A stretch of DNA of 34,318 bases from a virus, in the IMG/VR virus record IMGVR_UViG_3300021197_000936, positions 1 through 34,318 of that record, one strand, 5' to 3'. Made by a program: the position numbers and the translations under genes. The notes under the pieces are model-generated. The model was not told the origin of the DNA and ran no database searches. It saw nothing but the letters and a program-made list of their open reading frames with translations. Below are positions 7,353 through 13,771 of the stretch, one piece after another; the first letter of the stretch is position 1; each line of letters begins with the position of its first letter.

Positions 7353-7568
7353 TCAGATGCCGTTCGCGTGGATGAAGTTCTTGTAGAGGTTCGAGCGCGT
7401 GATGATGCTCCGGATCAAGGTGGCCGGGGCCATCCCCATATCCTCGGCGATCCCCTCGACGCTCGTCTTCTCGTTCTCTGTCAGGTAGATCGTCACCTTC
7501 TGATCGTGGCGATCTTCCTTGGCTTTGGCTGGTCGGCCTACTGGGGCCGCTTGCTTCTCGTTACTCAT
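7353..7568 (-). CDS. ribbon-helix-helix DNA-binding protein
   Basis: Encodes 71 residues from ATG 7568 with AAGGAGG upstream. After a basic, AT-hook-like N-terminus (GRPAKAK, 11-17) comes a strand (KVTIYLT, 24-30), a helix (ENEKTSVEGIAEDMG, 31-45), a turn and a second helix (PATLIRSIITRS, 48-59). This is the ribbon-helix-helix plan of CopG/Arc/MetJ repressors, which bind palindromic or tandem half-sites as dimers. It is the only clear small sequence-specific DNA-binding protein in the window, so it is the first candidate to bind the ACGGTT-type operators of the repeated modules. No toxin partner is evident next to it. Confidence 0.75.
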   Translation of the reverse strand: MSNEKQAAPVGRPAKAKEDRHDQKVTIYLTENEKTSVEGIAEDMGMAPATLIRSIITRSNLYKNFIHANGI

Positions 7569-7806
7569 GGTGTCGATCCTCCTTGAATCGGCGATCTCTG
7601 ATCGCTTTTTTGATGGCTTCCTCTATCTCGAGCGGTTCGAGTTCGACCGCTTCTTGAGTCTCAGCGTCGACCGACTTCTCGATCCACCACTGATCCCCGT
7701 CGTCCGGCTCGGGAGGGTACCACCGGCGGGCCTGTCCGGCCTGGTGACCGACTTCGACGTCGATCTCGATGGTCCTCTCGATGGTCACGGTGTGACGTGT
7801 TGACAT
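7561..7806 (-). CDS. small acidic hypothetical protein
   Basis: Encodes 81 residues from ATG 7806 with GAGGTGAGC upstream; the longer in-frame start would overlap the previous gene and is rejected. The N-terminus forms beta strands (HTVTIERTIEIDVEV), then a WYPPEPDDGDQWW turn and a charged C-terminal helix. It overlaps the ribbon-helix-helix gene by eight bases, so the two are probably co-translated. It might be a cofactor or anti-regulator of that protein, but the sequence does not show it. Confidence 0.65.
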   Translation of the reverse strand: MSTRHTVTIERTIEIDVEVGHQAGQARRWYPPEPDDGDQWWIEKSVDAETQEAVELEPLEIEEAIKKAIRDRRFKEDRHHE

Positions 7807-7808
7807 GC

Positions 7809-8336
7809 TCACCTCGGCCCCGGCATCGTGCCGGCGTAGTGTGAGATCCAGGCGTTCTCTTCCTTGCCTTCGGCCGCTTGCTTGAGTTCCCTGCTCTTCT
7901 GAAGGCGCCCGAGGTGGTCTGTCTTGACGAGCTTCCGCTCTTCCTTGGTGAGCCACACTCCCCACATCGGCGGCTCCCCTTCCAAGGTGCCGACACCGAG
8001 ACGCCGAGCGGCGGCCGTGTAGCCCTGCGAGGAGAAGAAGAACTCTGTCGGCCCTCGTCCGCCGAGAAGCGAGGATCGCTCTCTTGAGGGTCGACCCTTC
8101 GAGATCTTCGGGGTCGCTCTTGGGGTGGCCGGTGCGAGCGCGAGGGTCGTCTGAGAGATCACCGGCTGCGGCTTCGGCTGCGGCTCGGGCTCCTTCGGTA
8201 CCATCTCGACGACCTTCGTCGACGTGATCGTCGGGTAGTCTTGGCCGACTTGCATGTCGATCAAGTGCTCGACGGGTGGGTCGTCTGTTACGACGACGGC
8301 TTGGATTGTGATGAGGTAGGTCTTCAAGGTCTTCAC
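7809..8336 (-). CDS. hypothetical protein
   Basis: Encodes 175 residues from a GTG at 8336 with CACAGGAG upstream. The first 45 residues look like a beta-strand domain. They are followed by a proline-rich linker (EPEPQPKPQP) and a basic C-terminal half with a helical, lysine-rich segment (TKEERKLVKTDHLGRLQKS). It lies two bases upstream of the next gene. No family recognised; domain order suggests a two-part adaptor. Confidence 0.65.
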   Translation of the reverse strand: MKTLKTYLITIQAVVVTDDPPVEHLIDMQVGQDYPTITSTKVVEMVPKEPEPQPKPQPVISQTTLALAPATPRATPKISKGRPSRERSSLLGGRGPTEFFFSSQGYTAAARRLGVGTLEGEPPMWGVWLTKEERKLVKTDHLGRLQKSRELKQAAEGKEENAWISHYAGTMPGPR

Positions 8337-8362
8337 GGTGTGCTCCTGTGCTTGTGTGAAGT

Positions 8363-8440
8363 TCAGACGGCCATCAGGCCGACAAGGAGGGCGGTCCAGA
8401 TGAACGCGCCCAAGAGGTCGAAGAGGTCGGTCCGGCTCAT
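8363..8440 (-). CDS. 25-residue membrane microprotein
   Basis: A very short frame, starting at ATG 8440 and ending at 8363, encodes a charged N-terminus (MSRTDLFDLLG) and one hydrophobic segment ending LLVGLMAV. Its start overlaps the stop of the preceding gene as ATGA, the coupling seen at many real junctions here. It fills a gap that is otherwise empty. There is no strong ribosome-binding site of its own, so it would depend on re-initiation. Confidence 0.45.
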   Translation of the reverse strand: MSRTDLFDLLGAFIWTALLVGLMAV

Positions 8441-9003
8441 CGAGCCGGCTCGGTGTAGTACGCGATCACGGCTACCGAATGGACAGACCACCGCTTGCAC
8501 TCTTCGCGAAGTCGTTCGTCGTTGGCCTTGCGGGGCTCACCGACTGGGAGCCACGAGCCCGAGACCCGTCGCACCATAACGATCCCGTGAGTGTGCTCGC
8601 TCGAGGTTGGCTCCGCGAGGAGAGCCGGCTCGGTCACGGTGGGATCGTCGCTCGTGTCCTCGTCGTCGATGTCTTCGACGGGCTCGGGCTGAGATACCGC
8701 CGGCGCGGGGTCTGTGTGGCTCTCTGCTGGCGTGTAGCTACTCGGGCGGACCTTGGCCCCAAGATCGACGAGGAACGGCTTCGAGAGCGTGTTCCGGTCG
8801 ATCTTGAAGAGTCCGAGCCGGCGGCCGGCGTCGAGCACCTCGGCCCATCGGCCGGGGTAGACAGCCGACACACCGAGAAGCGGGGCGGCGTGCTTCTTGT
8901 AGCGGTCAACGTGGAGCCGGCGGTTCGAGGTCGCGCGTCGTTGCCTGAGCGCGACCAGGACCGCTCGAGCGGCGGCGTCGTAGTGTTGTTGGGTGATCTT
9001 CAT
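8437..9003 (-). CDS. hypothetical protein, second gene of cassette A
   Basis: Encodes 188 residues. ATG 9003 is chosen because AGGAGGACGAG lies directly upstream and because the in-frame upstream extension would cross the GC hairpin. Residues 1-90 are basic and helical, possibly a winged-helix-like fold (RWAEVLDAGRRLGLFKIDRN). An acidic linker (EDIDDEDTSDDP) and a short beta-rich C-terminal domain follow. The 47 bases covering its hairpin leader and start codon are identical to those before the gene starting at 10440, though the two proteins are unrelated. Confidence 0.7.
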   Translation of the reverse strand: MKITQQHYDAAARAVLVALRQRRATSNRRLHVDRYKKHAAPLLGVSAVYPGRWAEVLDAGRRLGLFKIDRNTLSKPFLVDLGAKVRPSSYTPAESHTDPAPAVSQPEPVEDIDDEDTSDDPTVTEPALLAEPTSSEHTHGIVMVRRVSGSWLPVGEPRKANDERLREECKRWSVHSVAVIAYYTEPAR

Positions 9004-9045
9004 CTCGTCCTCCTGTGTGATGGACTGGCCCCCCGGAGGGGGCCG
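8999..9045. repeat. 47-bp direct repeat, copy 1 (hairpin plus ribosome-binding leader)
   Basis: Identical to 10436-10482. It holds the hairpin GGCCCCC (9027-9033)/GGGGGCC (9038-9044) and, on the minus strand, a CACACAGGAGGACGAG leader and the ATG of the downstream gene. In minus-strand RNA the loop is UCCG closed by C-G, a UNCG tetraloop. It begins 13 bases after the stop of the gene at 9057-9440, so it may both end or protect that message and lead into the next. Confidence 0.9.
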
Positions 9046-9056
9046 GGTGGGTGTTC

Positions 9057-9440
9057 TTATGCGCGGCGGTTCGAGAGACGGGCTTGACGGCGCGCTTCTC
9101 GGCGTGCTGCTTTCCGGATGTCGCGCTCTTCTTGGCTCAGTGAAAGCCAAAGCTCGAGCGCGGCTTTCTCAGCGGCAATCGACGCTGATGTTCGGATCCG
9201 ACTGATCGCGGCGGTGAGGACGCGCTTCTCGGTTCCGGTAGCCACTGAGCGCGCCGCCGTCATAACGGTGTGGATCTTGTCCCATCCGTCTTGGCTCGTC
9301 TCGTAGGCGAGACGGCTGTAGTGTCCCGCCTCGACGGTGCGGTCTCTGAGGCTTACGCCGGCCATCCGTGCCGCCATCGTTACAAAACACGATGCGCTGT
9401 CGGTGAAGTCGTTTCGGATGATGTTCTTGTCGTTGTTCAT
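9057..9440 (-). CDS. hypothetical protein, first gene of cassette A
   Basis: Encodes 127 residues from ATG 9440, preceded by CACACAGGACAACGAC. The open frame continues upstream to 9599, but that part is the promoter module and is rejected as coding. The protein is helical, with a strongly basic C-terminus (KAARREARRQARLSNRRA), suggesting nucleic-acid or ribosome contact. It is driven by module A (9473-9620) and followed by the GC hairpin. No family recognised. Confidence 0.75.
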   Translation of the reverse strand: MNNDKNIIRNDFTDSASCFVTMAARMAGVSLRDRTVEAGHYSRLAYETSQDGWDKIHTVMTAARSVATGTEKRVLTAAISRIRTSASIAAEKAALELWLSLSQEERDIRKAARREARRQARLSNRRA

Positions 9441-9472
9441 GTCGTTGTCCTGTGTGTGGCCGGGGTGCATCC

Positions 9473-9620
9473 CCTTGGCTCTCCTGTAGAGTAATCGACC
9501 GTTGTAAACCGTGCAAGCAAACCAGCGCAAGACGATCACACGATCGAGAGACGTCCATTGATTAGACAAGATCCGCGAAGAGGGGATCGCGACGATCATC
9601 CCGTGGCGCGAATGGCGTTT
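9473..9620 (-). promoter_or_regulatory. repeated regulatory module, copy A
   Basis: Facing left, it contains TTGCAC (9516-9511), a 17-base spacer and TACTCT (9493-9488). The operator ACGGTT-TAC-AACGGT (9512-9498) lies mainly in the spacer and overlaps the -35 box. Upstream are GATC sites at 9534, 9542, 9570, 9585 and 9594, the box GAGACGT, and a distal CCCGTGGCGCG edge. It aligns over its length with copy B (10847-10993), with GATC spacings of 8-28-15-9 against 8-28-14-9. The leader forms a small hairpin, GGGG-ATGCA-CCCC (9474-9462). The distal part overlaps the last codons of the upstream gene. Confidence 0.85.
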
Positions 9621-10440
9621 CGAGTCCTCGCCCCCTGTAGTTCTCGAGCTTCTTCAGTAGCTCCCACCGGCGATCACGCAGGGCGAGTATCTGCCGAGCG
9701 GCTTCGGCTTTGCTCGCCACCTGCTCCGGCTTCGGTGGGTCCCATCCCCAGAGCCAGTGAAGGCGCTCGAGCCGGCGGGCCATCGAGACGCGATTCGGTC
9801 CGTTCCACTCCTTGAGGAGCCGCATCACCTGAGGCTGTCCTCGGCTGCTCCCGGTCGGGGAGTACCATCCGAGAACATGCTCGGCGAAGTTGTACGGATT
9901 CGAGAAGCCGGCCTCTGTGAACTGATCCGAGTCCTGGAGGATCGACGTGTGGTCTCGCCGATCGTAGTGTCTCCAGTCCTCCGACCACTCACCGCGGCCG
10001 ATCTTGAGGGTGTACCATCGATCCCAGATCCGGCGCTTGTCCTGCTTCCACAGACCCGGAGCTTCCAAGAGGTCGAGCACCTTCCACGGCTCGACGAAGT
10101 TCTTCAAGCCCCACTCGAGCGCGGTCTCTTCCTGCTTCGTGTCGACGCCGATCTTCCTCAGACATCGATCGCAGATCGTGAACCGATTCGGAAGGCCGCC
10201 CCACAAGGGCGACGCGCTGATTCGATCGTCTCGACATATGGGACCGATCTCGAAATTGTCGTACGGATCGTAGGGGTCCTCGGTCAAGTGAAAGCTGTCG
10301 TGACTGTGTCCGACGTTGTTCCCGCCGAGACCTCGGTCGGTATCGCCATCGAGCCACGTCGCCAACTTCGGCAAGGCTTCCGCCGCCCACTCCGACGGGT
10401 GCGGTCTGTCTGCCCATTCTCCTGTGATGTCGAATTTCAT
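9562..10440 (-). CDS. hypothetical protein, second gene of cassette B
   Basis: Encodes 292 residues from ATG 10440, with AGGAGGACGAG upstream in the 47-bp repeat; the frame continues upstream through the hairpin but that extension is rejected. It is rich in Trp and charged residues. There is a possible metal site (GPICRDD near 66-72 and ICDRCLRKIG near 89-98). The C-terminal half is helical (KPEQVASKAEAARQILALRDRRWELLKK). The last twenty or so codons lie inside module A, so its C-terminus seems to be made of regulatory DNA. No family recognised. Confidence 0.7.
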   Translation of the reverse strand: MKFDITGEWADRPHPSEWAAEALPKLATWLDGDTDRGLGGNNVGHSHDSFHLTEDPYDPYDNFEIGPICRDDRISASPLWGGLPNRFTICDRCLRKIGVDTKQEETALEWGLKNFVEPWKVLDLLEAPGLWKQDKRRIWDRWYTLKIGRGEWSEDWRHYDRRDHTSILQDSDQFTEAGFSNPYNFAEHVLGWYSPTGSSRGQPQVMRLLKEWNGPNRVSMARRLERLHWLWGWDPPKPEQVASKAEAARQILALRDRRWELLKKLENYRGRGLETPFAPRDDRRDPLFADLV

Positions 10441-10482
10441 CTCGTCCTCCTGTGTGATGGACTGGCCCCCCGGAGGGGGCCG
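10436..10482. repeat. 47-bp direct repeat, copy 2 (hairpin plus ribosome-binding leader)
   Basis: Identical to 8999-9045. The hairpin here is GGCCCCC (10464-10470) with GGGGGCC (10475-10481). It begins about ten bases after the stop at 10491 and ends in the start codon of the 292-residue gene. Exact identity across non-coding bases implies recent duplication or recombination between the two cassettes. Confidence 0.9.
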
Positions 10483-10490
10483 CGGGGTCG

Positions 10491-10838
10491 TTACGCTGCG
10501 ACCCGCCAGCGACGGCGGGCCCATGTCGCGACGTGTTGCTCGGCTTCGGCGAGGGTGTCGAATTCGCGCGTCCTGACGGCGCCTCCGTGGCTGCTGACTC
10601 CCTTCGTCGTGACCACGAAGACCGACCGCCCTCGGTAGTCGGTGGGGGTGCGTCCGGTCCACCGGGTTCCGATAGAGGCGCGGACCGACGAGCGGTCCTT
10701 CGTTCCGGGGTCACGGCCTGACAGGCTCGAGGCGTCGATGACGTGGGTCCCGGTCGGCTCGGTGATCCGGTACTGGCGAGCGGGTCCGTGGTGGTTGAAG
10801 TTCGAGGTCCATCCGAATCGGGCGGGGCGGGTTGTCAT
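10491..10838 (-). CDS. hypothetical protein, first gene of cassette B
   Basis: Encodes 115 residues from ATG 10838 with AAGGAGAACAAG upstream. It is basic, with predicted strands through the middle and a C-terminal helix (DTLAEAEQHVATWARRRW). No membrane segment or known motif. It is driven by module B (10847-10993) and followed by the 47-bp hairpin repeat. Not similar to the first gene of cassette A, although the flanking DNA is. Confidence 0.7.
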   Translation of the reverse strand: MTTRPARFGWTSNFNHHGPARQYRITEPTGTHVIDASSLSGRDPGTKDRSSVRASIGTRWTGRTPTDYRGRSVFVVTTKGVSSHGGAVRTREFDTLAEAEQHVATWARRRWRVAA

Positions 10839-10846
10839 CTTGTTCT

Positions 10847-10993
10847 CCTTGGTTCTCTCGTAGAGTAATCTACCGTTCTAAACCGTGCAAGCGAATCGAC
10901 ACGACACGATCACCCGATCGAGAGACGTCTATTGATTAGAGGCGATCGCCTACGGGGGATCATGACGATCACCCCGTGGCGCGCGCGTCGTTT
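10847..10993 (-). promoter_or_regulatory. repeated regulatory module, copy B
   Basis: Facing left: TTGCAC (10890-10885), 17-base spacer, TACTCT (10867-10862), operator ACGGTT-TAG-AACGGT (10886-10872). GATC sites lie at 10908, 10916, 10944, 10958 and 10967. The GAGACGT box and the distal edge CGATCACCCCGTGGCGCG are present. In the minus-strand reading the operator is a direct repeat of ACGGT with a ten-base period, i.e. one helical turn. The leader is CTCTACGAGAGAACCAAGGAG. The module ends exactly at the stop of the 443-residue gene upstream. Confidence 0.85.
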
Positions 10994-12323
10994 ATCGGGC
11001 GGCCGGGACGGCGACCTCGAGGGTCCTGGCCAGCATGATCACCCGAGCCCGGTCGGTGTACCGCTGGAGATACGCGCTGTCTTCGTTCATCTCGACGAGG
11101 ATGTCGTCGGCCTCCTGAGTGTCCAGAAGGTCGAAGCCGCGACCGTCTCCGGTGTGCATGGCTCCGAACTCGAGGACGTACTTCAAGACGTCGTCGTCGG
11201 CCATGTCCTCGGGGCTCGGGCGGTGGTCTCCGCTGACGTACTCCGCGACCTGGGCCCAGAACTCGCCCTCGCCCATGTCGTGGTCGAGGTACGCCTTCAC
11301 CTGTCCGAGGTGCTTCATCGACTCGATCCGCTCACACTCCGCGTCGATGCTTGAGCCGTCGGGAACATTCCACGCGCCGTCGTTGTAGTGGTGCCGACGG
11401 AACCCGGAAACCTGAGCGAGGAACTTCGAGAAGTCGATCTCGATGTCTCCGCAGAGCGTGTCGAGATGCTCTTGATCGTCCGCGCTTATGACGAGCCCGC
11501 CCGCGCCCTCGTCGCTGATGCTTCCCGATAGAATAGCCTCGATCGATTGAACCATGAACTCGCCGAGCTTGACTTCTTCGCGATCGATGGGCTGGTTCTC
11601 GTCGTCGATCTGACATCCTGCGTCGTCGAACTCGGTGAGCTTGCCTTGGACGTAGGCGAGAACACACTCAAGATCGCCTCTCATCTTGTGCTCGCGGGCT
11701 GTCATGGGCTCGACAGTGGTCTCGGTGGGCTCGACCTCTGCGACGTCCTGAGCGGGCTCCTGAGCCTTCTCCTCGGCGAGCTTCTTCGCGGCGGTGGCGT
11801 GATAGTGGTCCCAGTCGGCGGCCTTCTCCTCGGCGAGCTTCTTCGCGGCGGTGGCTACTTGGTCGCGGTAGTCGGCGTGGAGAGCCTCGTCGACATAGGC
11901 GAGATAGTCGGCGATCATGTTGTGGATGTCGAGCTTGAGTGACTTCTTCGCCTCCACAGTCCAAGAACCCGGACCCGGCTCAAAGTGATCTTTGTGAATC
12001 GAGAACGTTGTCGGATAATGTTCCGATGCCTCGGCCCATTCAGCGAAGGTTTGTACACAATTCGCGCGGCGGCCGATGAGCTTCCCGAATTTCTCCATCG
12101 AGGAGTCGGAGACAGAGGCGCTGTAGCCCCAGATCCAGCCGTGAGCGCGGCCAAAGGCCCTACCCGTCTTGATGCTCGCTACGTTGAAGCGCCAACTCGA
12201 GGTGCCCTTCTTGAGGTCAACGACGACAGTCATGTCTGCGTCGGGCACGTTGATCCTGTCGTAGTTCAAGATCTTGACTTGAGAGAAGGAGGTGAGAAGG
12301 GCGGAGAAGGAATCAATGCTCAT
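10992..12323 (-). CDS. large acidic hypothetical protein of cassette C
   Basis: Encodes 443 residues from ATG 12323, preceded by CACACAGGACAACAAC. Residues 1-140 look like a mixed alpha/beta domain. The middle (about 155-195) is a charged helix with a duplicated AAKKLAEEKA motif, probably a coiled coil. The C-terminal 220 residues are strongly acidic and helical. No catalytic motif was recognised. It is the largest cassette gene and has its own module (12361-12520). Acidity could suit DNA mimicry or binding of a basic host protein, but that is only a suggestion. Confidence 0.8.
   Translation of the reverse strand: MSIDSFSALLTSFSQVKILNYDRINVPDADMTVVVDLKKGTSSWRFNVASIKTGRAFGRAHGWIWGYSASVSDSSMEKFGKLIGRRANCVQTFAEWAEASEHYPTTFSIHKDHFEPGPGSWTVEAKKSLKLDIHNMIADYLAYVDEALHADYRDQVATAAKKLAEEKAADWDHYHATAAKKLAEEKAQEPAQDVAEVEPTETTVEPMTAREHKMRGDLECVLAYVQGKLTEFDDAGCQIDDENQPIDREEVKLGEFMVQSIEAILSGSISDEGAGGLVISADDQEHLDTLCGDIEIDFSKFLAQVSGFRRHHYNDGAWNVPDGSSIDAECERIESMKHLGQVKAYLDHDMGEGEFWAQVAEYVSGDHRPSPEDMADDDVLKYVLEFGAMHTGDGRGFDLLDTQEADDILVEMNEDSAYLQRYTDRARVIMLARTLEVAVPAAR
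11764..11855 (-). repeat. 35-bp direct repeat within the 443-residue gene
   Basis: The 35 bases at 11764-11798 recur unchanged at 11821-11855. They encode AxxAAKKLAEEKA twice, separated by a short DWDHYH segment. Identical codon use shows recent duplication; it keeps the frame and lengthens a predicted coiled coil. Confidence 0.85.
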
Positions 12324-12360
12324 GTTGTTGTCCTGTGTGTGTGTCGGCCGGGGTTCGTCC

Positions 12361-12520
12361 CCTTGGCTCTCTCGTAGAGTAACAACGGTTTAGAACCGTG
12401 ACAAATAAACCGACGAAGAACACGACAGACGATCGCCCCTGATCGCTGTACGTCTCGGGGTGATCGTTTTATTTTCGATCGTCGCGCCGGGGGTGATCGT
12501 CCGTGGCGCGTTCGTTGTTT
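12361..12520 (-). promoter_or_regulatory. repeated regulatory module, copy C
   Basis: Facing left: TTGTCA (12404-12399), 17-base spacer, TACTCT (12381-12376). The spacer holds a perfect palindrome, ACGGTT-CTA-AACCGT (12399-12385). GATC sites occur at 12431, 12441, 12462, 12477 and 12495; two sit in GGGGTGATCG repeats (12457-12466, 12490-12499). The block CGAGACGTACAGCGATCAGG is shared with copy D. The leader forms GGGG-ACGAA-CCCC just after the start of transcription. It fills the 196-base gap between the FmdB-like gene and the 443-residue gene. Confidence 0.85.
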
Positions 12521-12711
12521 TAGGCGTACCCGGTCGACGCCCATCCGCCGCCCTTCAGGACGAACGAACTCCGCGACACCTGCTTGACCATCTCCCGAGC
12601 GACGCCCTCGTCGATAGCGCACGAGGCGCAGTGAGGCGCGGGGGCGTCGGCCTTCTGAAGAACCTCGGCGACGTCTTGGCACTTGTAGCACTTGTACTCG
12701 AAGAGCGGCAT
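12520..12711 (-). CDS. FmdB-family zinc-ribbon protein
   Basis: Encodes 63 residues. It begins MPLFEYKC with C8-x2-C11 and C28-x2-C31, and ends with SRSSFVLKGGGWASTGYA. Both the opening and the SSFxLKGGGW-TGY ending are hallmarks of the FmdB family, small zinc ribbons described as putative regulators in bacteria. Its role in phages is unknown. The start overlaps the preceding stop by one base (TGATG), placing it as the last gene of the lysis block and just before module C, so it is a possible though weaker candidate regulator. Confidence 0.85.
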   Translation of the reverse strand: MPLFEYKCYKCQDVAEVLQKADAPAPHCASCAIDEGVAREMVKQVSRSSFVLKGGGWASTGYA

Positions 12712-12986
12712 CAGTTCCCCCGGTCGATGAGTCGGTCTAACTTGTGGACGATCTCTTTCGACTGAGTGTCCTCGCGCTCTCGGTACTCGGAGATCACTCG
12801 GTCGTAGCGCTCGCGCATCCTGTCGGTCCGCTGATCGTAGTCCTTCCGGATCTCTTCGATCTGCTCCTGGAACCCCTCGACAACTCGATCCAGTCTCTTC
12901 TGCATCACGAGGAATTGATACACGAGGAACGCGGCGAAGAGTCCGAGATGTCCACCCTCGAGAAGAGTATCGATCAGCGCTTCCAC
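12711..12986 (-). CDS. membrane coiled-coil protein, possibly BhlA/UviB-like holin
   Basis: Encodes 91 residues from a GTG at 12986 with GGAGTAACC upstream. One membrane helix lies near residues 14-30 (LGLFAAFLVYQFLVMQ). It is followed by a long, charged coiled coil (31-88). A single N-terminal helix followed by a charged helical tail is the layout of BhlA/UviB holin-like proteins, and it lies beside the endolysin. It could also be a structural membrane protein of the lysis machinery. Confidence 0.6.
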   Translation of the reverse strand: MEALIDTLLEGGHLGLFAAFLVYQFLVMQKRLDRVVEGFQEQIEEIRKDYDQRTDRMRERYDRVISEYREREDTQSKEIVHKLDRLIDRGN

Positions 12987-12988
12987 GG

Positions 12989-13567
12989 TTACTCCATCTC
13001 GATCAGGGTGTACGTAAAGCGGGGACCATATAGCTCGGCCGCTCTTTCACACAGACTTATCAATAGATCGAACTCATTTGGATCCGCTAAGACCTGACAC
13101 CCTGCGGAGAACTTCGAGACGGTCGGGCTCGTCCTGGAGGCGCTCGCTCTGTGGATGTTCAGCCCTACGACACCGGCCTCGTCGGTACCGGGGTTCATGT
13201 CGAGAACCTCGTCCCGGTTGTCGTCTCTCCAGTAGCGGACCGGGCGCGACTGTACGAGAGCCCGGTATCGGCTCCGGTGATACCCGAGGACATGGCTCCC
13301 TCGGTATTGACCGGGACACATGATCGCCGTCCCTCGGACGTTCATCGGGTTCTGTCTCCAGTAGACACCGGGGTCGGTGGTCGCTGAGAAGGTTCGAGTC
13401 ACCCACCCGTCGCCGTCTCGGTAGACGACACACAAGCGATCGTTGAACTCGTTCGAGGTTCGGTCCGGACTTCGGATCCCGATGATGTTCAAATTGTAGA
13501 GACCGCGCTCGAATACGGCGTGACCGCGTCGAGCTACTTCATCGAGTAAGGGCGGACGAACTGACAC
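12989..13567 (-). CDS. putative endolysin, L,D-transpeptidase-like catalytic motif
   Basis: Encodes 192 residues from a GTG at 13567 with GGTGA upstream. Residues 137-141 (NIHRA) and 154-159 (SAGCQV) provide His139, Ser154 and Cys157. The spacing and context resemble the His...S-x-G-C signature of YkuD-type L,D-transpeptidases, whose phage relatives are found in lysis cassettes. Upstream signatures GTAIMCPGQY and LGYHRSRYRALVQ recur in phage proteins of this type. There is no signal peptide, so export would need a holin. The substrate would be peptidoglycan cross-links or stem peptides, but activity is inferred. Confidence 0.65.
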   Translation of the reverse strand: MSVRPPLLDEVARRGHAVFERGLYNLNIIGIRSPDRTSNEFNDRLCVVYRDGDGWVTRTFSATTDPGVYWRQNPMNVRGTAIMCPGQYRGSHVLGYHRSRYRALVQSRPVRYWRDDNRDEVLDMNPGTDEAGVVGLNIHRASASRTSPTVSKFSAGCQVLADPNEFDLLISLCERAAELYGPRFTYTLIEME

Positions 13568-13570
13568 TCG

Positions 13571-13771
13571 TCACCGTACACAGTCAGCGGAGACGGCCAC
13601 ACAGACCGCTACTTGATTGGTCATGATCTGCCGGATGTCCTTCGCAAATTCTTCCTGCTTCTCTTCGACCTTCTCGACGCGGTCGCCCATGCTATCGAGA
13701 GACCACCATCCGCCACCGGCCAAGAAGACCGCACTTAACACGAAGCCGACTGTCTCGACGCTCAGGTTCAT
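13571..13771 (-). CDS. small membrane protein of the lysis block
   Basis: Encodes 66 residues with an N-terminal membrane segment (about 8-24, FVLSAVFLAGGGWWSL) and a charged helix (DRVEKVEEKQEEFAKDIRQI). One-pass topology with a soluble coiled coil fits an inner-membrane spanin or accessory holin. AGGAG precedes the ATG, which overlaps the previous stop (ATGA). Family not assigned. Confidence 0.6.
   Translation of the reverse strand: MNLSVETVGFVLSAVFLAGGGWWSLDSMGDRVEKVEEKQEEFAKDIRQIMTNQVAVCVAVSADCVR

Noticed and set aside
9757-10638. 293-codon plus-strand frame opposite the 292-residue cassette gene
   Set aside because: The minus-strand gene has an AGGAGG start and a conserved leader; the plus-strand frame runs through the hairpin repeat with no start signal.
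10932-11354. Plus-strand frame beginning in module B
   Set aside because: It starts in regulatory DNA and lies antisense to the 443-residue gene; no ribosome-binding site.
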